NCBI GenBank assembly: GCA_037957365.1
Contig: JARHVA010000021.1
Location: 1,741,001 to 1,805,000 of the forward strand
Source of the DNA: Torreya grandis
Lineage: Eukaryota > Streptophyta > Pinopsida > Cupressales > Taxaceae
Direction: 5' to 3'
DNA length: 64,000 bases
The translations under genes and the position numbers were made by a program. Below the pieces are notes generated by a model that worked only from the letters and a program-made list of their open reading frames with translations, ran no database searches and had not been told where the DNA came from. Below are positions 58,148 to 64,000 of the stretch, piece after piece (position 1 is the stretch's first letter; every line of letters begins with the position of its first letter).

Positions 58148-59082
58148 TGTCAGGATCTTGCTCCCCAATAAGAGCACATATGATTACCTCTTGTATTAGC
58201 AACTAAACACGAAATTTAATCAGAATGATAAGTAACTAGAAATATGAAACAACACAGGGATATGAGAGACAATACACAATTGTATTAATAATCACTCAGA
58301 AGAAAATACAATAAAGAAGATGCCACTTCTTCTTCCACCTCAAAGGCTTGCCACACCTCAAGACTTTCTTCCCTCTCTCTCTCTCGGTCCCAACAATCAA
58401 CTCCAATATAGAGTTGGTGTTCACCTCCACCAGTCAGAAACAACATTGCCAGTACACCAAGCACACAACCATACTCCAAGTAGATCTCCTGCTCTCTGCT
58501 GTCACTTGCAAATCACTAGACCTTACTCACCATTGTAGATCTCCAAAAGAAGCCATGCACACCTGCTGACCAAAATCATACAAACACGAAGAACCCTTCT
58601 AATTCTCTAAACCAGCACCCACACTTGGTACTGTGGCACTAGGAGGAACACACCATTGCTCTCCTCTCTCTGAAGGAGCTTATTTTGCTCTCTTACTCTC
58701 TAGCACTCTAATTTACAATACAACCCATGAGTCTATTATATAGATCTCATGCATACAATAATTAGACTATCTTAATTAAAATAATTAGACACGCAACTCA
58801 ACTATAATTAGCTTTTAACATGCAAATTAACAGTCCAAAAATAGACTCTCCAGAATCAACATGCAAACTGCATGTTCACGCACAGGCTACCGACGTCGGC
58901 TCCTTCCTGACCGATGTTGGCTGACTGGTAACCAACGTCAGTTGCTTCTTCACTACTATCTGACCGACGTCAGTTGATCAAACCGACGTCAGTTGCCCTA
59001 CAACTCATTCTGCAACTCTCTGCAACCTCCGTAACTCCTCCTGTTTGCATCCTAGTGAAGCTTTTGGCTTCACAACCTAACA
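58148..59082 (-). repeat. Nested copia element, left (3') LTR
   Basis: 935 bp, minus-strand TGTTAGG to CCTGACA. GACGTC cluster at about 58890-58992, including ACCGACGTCGG-like and GACCGACGTCAG units. Immediately followed by the polypurine tract. Confidence 0.96.
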
Positions 59083-59420
59083 ATCTCCCACTTAGAGATA
59101 AATAGTTGCACCTGTACCTGTACCTATACATCATCTAAATTATTCCCTGGCTTGTATCCCTCTTCAAGCTCCATCTTGAAGACCACCCACCACACATCCT
59201 GTGATGTCTTTCTTGTCATCCAAGTAACTTACCACATCCGAACCTACATATCCATGTAGTGAAGACCTTGACCCTGCATAATATGAATCCCTGCTACTGG
59301 TCCCTCTCAGATACCTGAGAATCCACTGAACTTCCCTCCAATACTCCTTCCCCGAATTGGCTCCAAACTCTCTGACAACTCCCACTACTTGCGAAAACTC
59401 AGGTCTACACTAGACCTCAT
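59083..59420 (-). pseudogene. Copia RNase H remnant, nested copy
   Basis: Frame 59385-59164 reads FGANSGKEYWREVQWILRYL, keeping the block that is deleted in all three units of the array, and GYVGSDVVSYLDDKKDITGCV with Gly at the first catalytic Asp position. Confidence 0.9.
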
Positions 59421-59589
59421 GTGATTTCAAACTCTGTTCTAAGCTAAGCTTGAACTGTCTAGCCCTTGGTGTGCTTATCGATTCTGCATCCTGCACCTTG
59501 AACCCTACCACCACCGTCTTCACATCAGCTCCCACTGGAGATCAACCTATGATCTTCCATGTCTCTTATGCCAAAGGATTTCGCTACTC

Positions 59590-59800
59590 CAAATTCCTCA
59601 TGACATGCCACTGAACTAACTTTACCCTTAGCTCATCAAAACCCTGTATGTCTGAACTTGCTAGCATATCACCCACATACAGTAATTGGATAATGTCGTG
59701 ACTCATCATCCACCTGGTAAGACAAACACAATAGTTACACTAACATTGACTAAAGCCCTGCTTTGTCATCCACCTGTCAAAACCTGTACCACTGTCCTGC
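59590..59800 (-). pseudogene. Copia reverse transcriptase remnant, nested copy
   Basis: Minus strand LLYVGDMLASSDIQGFDELR; YVGD at 59668-59679. Confidence 0.88.
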
Positions 59801-60174
59801 AGCTTCCTCAAGACCATATACCTTGGCCTTCCATCTCATGTATCCATCCACTCTCTTTTTTAACTTGGGAATCCATCTGTCTTTCAGTGCTTCCTTCCAG
59901 TTGACAACTCCACCAACAAATACCTGTTTGGTTCTTCTCCAAGGACTCACTCCTCATCCATGCCAAGCTCCCACTATATCTGGATTCTACCTGCATTGCC
60001 TCTTCACATCTTCCAGGTTCTTGATCATCAATAAGCAATATAAATAAGGTGAACAATGAATATGAGGTTCACTTACCCTTTCTGACCTCCATATGGGCGT
60101 TTGAGACTTATTGACAGCTTGTTATCCGCCCACCATCCATTCCAGTGACCAATCTCGGCCATCTCCCAGTCTGC

Positions 60175-60330
60175 AACCTACTGATGTCAGTTCCCTGCAC
60201 TGACCCTGACTGCCGACGTCGTTTCCCTAGCCAACACTGGTATCCCTTCTGCTGACGTCAGTTCCTATATGACTAACGTTAGTGTTCCTATTGCTGACAT
60301 CGGTTACTCTCTGACTGATGCCGGTACCTA
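60175..60330. repeat. Internal GACGTC palindrome cluster, nested copy
   Basis: GCCGACGTCGTTTCC, GCTGACGTCAGTTCC and decayed units at 20-25 bp spacing, at the missing-integrase position. Confidence 0.85.
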
Positions 60331-60404
60331 TGTTCGCCTGTGACTGATAACTTTTTACCCACAAGCTCTCCATGGATCAAAACCCTGTTCAAATCAACAC
60401 AGCC

Positions 60405-61094
60405 CTACTTAAAATAATTCATTCCCCTCAACTGATCTCTGTTTGCCATCTCCTCCATGAACACCAAGGCTTTCCAGTTCTTAAGTTTATCAAAGATATA
60501 TGTCTTCCGCTTAAGGACATGCATTCCCCTCTTACATATGTAACCAAGCCTACAAAGCCACATCTCTGCAATAGAAGGTGAATTAGTAATATAAGTAGAT
60601 AGATAAAGGATACCTACTTTCTTACCACCATCTAATTCAAGTGCACCCACTGTGAGAGTTACTGTGCATCTCCCATCACCCAAATTTCCTGAAGAAATTA
60701 GACTAATCTCCAAGACTGGTACCTGCATGACCTTCTTCAACACCTGTGTGTTATCCGTCTGCAATTTCAGCTTCACTTCCCCTTTGCCAATAATCTGACA
60801 AGGCTCACCAACCCCTAAATAAATCTCTCCAAAGTCTCCCTGGACATACTCTTGAAAAGATGCTCTATTTTGGGTTGCATGGAAAGAGGTAAAAGAATTT
60901 GTAAACAAAGATTCTACTTTATCCAGAGTAACCTGTGTAACATCACCTGCAACATCTACTTCTACACGCTGATCTTCTATCGACCAACAATCGTCCTTTC
61001 CCTGCTCTTTCTTTCCATCAATCAGACCATTCATGCTATTCAGTTTCTCCATTCGTAGCTTAATTTCTTCTACCATTGCTATACTCCCACTCAA
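60405..61094 (-). pseudogene. Copia gag-start/protease/GAG-pre-integrase frame, nested copy (229 codons open)
   Basis: Starts MSGSIAMVEEIKLRMEKLN. The protease block reads TNSFTSFHATQN, so both Asp (to Asn) and Gly (to Phe) of DSG are lost. Then GEIYLGVGEPCQIIGKGEVK, SSGNLGDGRCTVTL and WLCRLGYICKRGMHVLKRK, in which the His of RLGH is Tyr. Confidence 0.9.
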
Positions 61095-61186
61095 TCTGAA
61101 ACCCCTGAGAGTGACTTGTAATCAACAAACACTAACCAGATCTGAAACCACCTGTTAGTAACCCAACCAAAAGCTCTGATACCAAC

Positions 61187-62123
61187 TGTCAGGATCTTGC
61201 TCCCCAATAAGAGCACATATGATTACCTCTTGTATTAGCAACTAAACACGAAATTTAACTAGAATGATAAGTAACTAGAAATATGAAACAACACAGGGAT
61301 ATGAGAGACAATACACAATTGTATTAATAATCACTCAGAAGAAAATACAATAAAGAAGATGCCACTTCTTCTTCCACCTCAAAGGCTCGCCACACCTCAA
61401 GACCTTCTTCCCTCTCTCTCTCTCGGTCCCAACAATCAACTCCAATACAGAGTTGGTGTTCACCTCCACCAGTCAGAAATAATGCTGCCAATACACAAAG
61501 CACACAACCGTACTCCAAGTAGATCTCCTGCTATCTGTTGTCACCTGCAAATCACTAGACCTTACTCACCATTGTAGATCTCCAAAAGAAGCCATGCACA
61601 CCTGCTGACCAAGATCATACAAATATGAAGAACCCTTCTAATTCTCCAAACCAGCACCCACACTTGGTACTGTGGCACTAGGAGGAACACACCATTGCTC
61701 TCCTCTCTCTGAAGGAGCTTATTTTGCTCTCTTACTCTCTAGCACTCTAATTTACAATACAACCCATGAGTCTATTATATAGATCTCATGCATATAATAA
61801 TTGGACTATCTTAATTACAATAATTAGACACGCAACTCAAGACTATAATTAGCCTTTAACATGCAAACTAACAGTCCAAAAATAGACTCTCTGAAATCAA
61901 CATGCAAACTGCATGTTCACGCACAGGCTGTCGACGTCGGCTCCTTCCTGACCGATGTCAGCCGACTGGTAACCAACATCGGTTGCTTCTTCACTGCTAT
62001 CTGACCGACATCAGTTGATCAGACCGACGTCAGTTGCCTTGCAACTCATTTTGTAACTCTCTGCAACCTCCATAACTCCTCCTGTTTGCATCTTGGTGAA
62101 GCTTTTAGCTCCACAACCTAACA
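61187..62123 (-). repeat. Nested copia element, right (5') LTR
   Basis: 937 bp. Its GACGTC cluster at 61930-62035 is among the least decayed: GTCGACGTCGGC and CAGACCGACGTCAG. Confidence 0.96.
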
Positions 62124-62128
62124 TTTAG
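62124..62128. repeat. Target-site duplication TTTAG, right copy
   Basis: Matches 58143-58147. Confidence 0.95.
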
Positions 62129-62444
62129 ATCCAATGCCCTTAGTGTATTTTTCAAAAGTACCAAAAGCAATATTTGAAACATATGAAACTACATGAAAGG
62201 AATTACCAAATGAACAACTTACAGTGCTTGCATCTATAGTAGAAGGCAATTGATGAAGATAGTGTTTCTCTGCATCTTGCATTTGTGCTAAGAGCTCATC
62301 CTTGGCTTGTAGCTTTGATTTTAAGTGGGCAATCTCCTCTTCCAAGGAGTTAAAATGAGCTCTCAGGAAAGCATTCTCTTCCTGGATCTATTGATTAATT
62401 GCTTCAAGCTCATCTAGCCTCTCTATTTTCAAGGCTTTGCCCAT
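62129..62444 (-). pseudogene. Coiled coil and N-terminal half of the interrupted G-patch
   Basis: From the ATG at 62444 the frame reads MGKALKIERLDELEAINQ, a stop (TAG, 62390-62388), then QEENAFLRAHFNSLEEEIA and HLKSKLQAKDELLAQMQ, a heptad-rich coiled coil. After a linker comes FEKYTKGIGSK, the first part of a G-patch, ending at the copia insertion. Across the insertion the frame continues into the 58142-57481 piece with one further stop (TAA, 58136-58134). Confidence 0.85.
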
Positions 62445-62581
62445 GGCTTCCTGTTCCTTGCAAACAACCTAATTCCACAAACTGCAAATGGAATATTAAC
62501 AGGGCCAAATAGTTTGCAATAATACTGAAAACCAACTGATATAAAATCTACATAAGTAGATGCTATCCCAACACACTAACT

Positions 62582-62593
62582 GCTTTGATACCA
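62582..62593 (-). promoter_or_regulatory. Primer-binding site of the minus-strand element
   Basis: Minus strand TGGTATCAAAGC, one base from TGGTATCAGAGC, four bases inside the right LTR. Confidence 0.88.
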
Positions 62594-63491
62594 AACCTGA
62601 TCCGTAAACTGACACTTATTTTTGTACAATTTTTTTTTACCTTGGATCCTTTAGTCAAATTACACAATTTCTTGAAACACAATGAAATGAAACAGAATTT
62701 GACCTTTTAACACATATTTATCTCAAACCCCAAAGTGCTCAATTTTATGTTAATATGCCATATATGACTAATTATGCATTCAATAATGATTAATAAATAA
62801 AATTAATCAAAATGTGGAAAAATAATGCACAAATAAAATCAACTCACGACAAACACTTGATAACAAAGTTCGGCAATGCCTACATCTCTGGGTTCGCTTA
62901 TAATACGAGTCGATCCATTTCCTTGAAAAGTGAGTACATGATAAATTCCTCACAATTGTTAAATGGATACTCTAAAATTACATACAACTCAAATGATATC
63001 CCTTAAGAAAGTCCTGAAACCCACAGACAGACCTTCCACCTTCCTATCATGCGAATGCAATTTCACAATCCTGTGGATTTTTACCAAAAGTCTTGAAGAT
63101 AGACTTAAAAATTAGCTTGAAAAAATCATCATAGGTTATTCAACATATTTTTGAATTTGTATTAGAGTCTAGGACATTTCCCTAGTTTACACCGAGAAGT
63201 GAAAACCTCTCCAAGTCCCTCAAAACTTGGGATTTCGCAAACAAGTCTATTATGACCTATACATAGTCAGCTAATACTTAACTTTGAGACATTAAAAAGT
63301 ACATAAAATGACCTCATATCTAGACACTCAACATATGGTTGGAACTGGCTCAGAGTCTATAACAAATCTATAGTTTACTTTGAAGTCTGGTAATGCCTCC
63401 AGATACCTCAAAACTAAGGATAAGTGAAAATAGGTCCTTATGTCTGCCTTGTCGCCATGGAAATACCTGTCTTTAAATACACATTCGTGCA

Positions 63492-63500
63492 CTTTATATA
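63492..63500 (-). promoter_or_regulatory. TATA box of the right minus-strand LTR
   Basis: Minus strand TATATAAAG. Confidence 0.7.
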
Positions 63501-63510
63501 GTGCTTAGAA

Positions 63511-63580
63511 TATGTGGGCATAGTGGTAAAGCCTTATCTTTTTTTTGAGGATAAATCACAAGTTCAATTCCCATGGCAAA
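63511..63580 (+). ncRNA. tRNA-like module, copy 5 (antisense in the LTR)
   Basis: Clearest A-box: GTGGGCATAGTGGTAAAGCC, with GGC/GCC closing a D-arm-like loop. Then CTTATC and GATAAA around a T-rich loop, then AAGTTCAATTCCCATGGC as a B-box. The T run in the loop could terminate Pol III transcription, so a functional gene is unlikely in this copy. Confidence 0.58.
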
Positions 63581-64000
63581 GCATTTACTTGTTATCCTAA
63601 CTAATCATCCCATACTCGGGGAATGATAAGGTAACAAAGGCGTTAAATAGCCTTTCCTCCATGCTATAACTTGTGGGTTAGGCCACATATCACCTTTTAC
63701 TAAGCCCACTCACCAATCTTAGCATGGTGACTTGGCATTAACGTGCACTATTTAGAATGTTCGGTTGGCTTGTTGACTTGTCTTGGTCGTGGCATAAAAC
63801 CTTCTTGGTGTCATGGCATAAAACATTCGAGAAAGGTAAATAATTAATCACATAAGATTATAATGTGATTATTAAATAAAATTTGACTATGGAAATAGAT
63901 AGGTGGTGGAAATCCACATGGTGGATTGAGGACCCACCATGTGGAGCATTCTCCATTTGACACTTGTCAATGTGCAACTGGATGCTTTATTATCTCCATC

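Larger units (their letters stand above)
58148..62123 (-). mobile_element. Nested copia element of the same non-autonomous family
   Basis: LTR 58148-59082, internal 59083-61186, LTR 61187-62123, flanked by TTTAG. Same LTR ends, primer site (TGGTATCAGAGC, 61184-61173) and internal order as the array at 30277-40205, but LTRs share their own variants (GCTCCCCAATAAGAG), so it is a separate subfamily insertion. Confidence 0.97.
54599..64000 (-). mobile_element. Minus-strand element of the same LTR family, G-patch/CCHC cargo, nested copia
   Basis: Left LTR 54599-56467 and right LTR from 62598 past the window end, both reverse complement of the plus-strand family. The primer site TGGTATCAAAGC (62593-62582) and polypurine tract (AATAGGGAGGAT, ending at 56468) are in place. 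After removing the nested copia element (58148-62123 and one target copy) the internal region is about 2.15 kb. It shares its 3' tail with the plus-strand copies but encodes a coiled coil, G-patch and two CCHC knuckles instead of a protease. Confidence 0.88.
62598..64000 (-). repeat. Right (5') LTR of the minus-strand element, cut by the window end
   Basis: Begins TGATCCGTAAACTGACAC as in the left LTR. The last visible bases correspond to a point roughly 350 bp inside the LTR's 5' end. Confidence 0.92.

Overview
This is nuclear DNA from a seed plant, and almost all of it is old LTR retrotransposons. No intact host gene, rRNA gene or confident tRNA gene was found. The lineages present (Ty3 Tat-like, Ty3 Athila-like, Ty1/copia, and a non-autonomous gag-type LTR family), the initiator-tRNA-Met primer sites, the AT-richness and the many CpG/CpHpG-type stop codons fit a repeat-dense plant genome. 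The species cannot be named from this sequence.

Layout. (1) 1-14883: a decayed Tat-lineage Ty3 element on the minus strand (LTR, primer site, gag, protease, RT, two RNase H domains, integrase, read right to left). Downstream of pol lies an antisense remnant on the plus strand that resembles the plant mobile domain. (2) 16248-41887: an Athila-like element on the plus strand, bounded by the 5-bp target duplication ATAAT, with both LTRs. It carries a 3065-bp tandem duplication of LTR tail, primer site, gag and protease; an RT/RNase H/integrase remnant; a 103-bp arm repeated forward, inverted, forward; and a post-integrase accessory reading frame. (3) 30277-40205: nested in that element, a Ty1/copia array LTR-int-LTR-int-LTR-int-LTR bounded by one 5-bp duplication (AAGCA). 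(4) 41893-44593: unassigned, with degenerate direct repeats. (5) 44594-54599: a non-autonomous family on the plus strand, LTR-int-LTR-int-LTR, with a gag zinc knuckle and protease-like remnant. (6) 54599 to the window end: a minus-strand member of the same LTR family, abutting head-on. Its internal region encodes a coiled coil, a G-patch and two CCHC knuckles. (7) 58148-62123: a second copy of the copia family, inserted in that G-patch with target duplication TTTAG.

How the parts relate. Nesting and target duplications give an order: Athila-like element, then copia array inside it; and gag-type minus element, then copia copy inside it. The copia family appears to depend on others for mobility. 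All four internal copies have the RT motif YVDD as YVGD, have lost the protease DSG, carry Gly at the expected RNase H acid, and lack the integrase core, yet they keep LTRs, primer site and polypurine tract. Arrays of the palindrome ACCGACGTCGGT occur in its U3 and at the site of the missing integrase. The gag-type family carries an antisense tRNA-like module next to its TATA box in all five LTRs. Every large element here is tandemly or invertedly multimerised, which is the most unusual property of the window.
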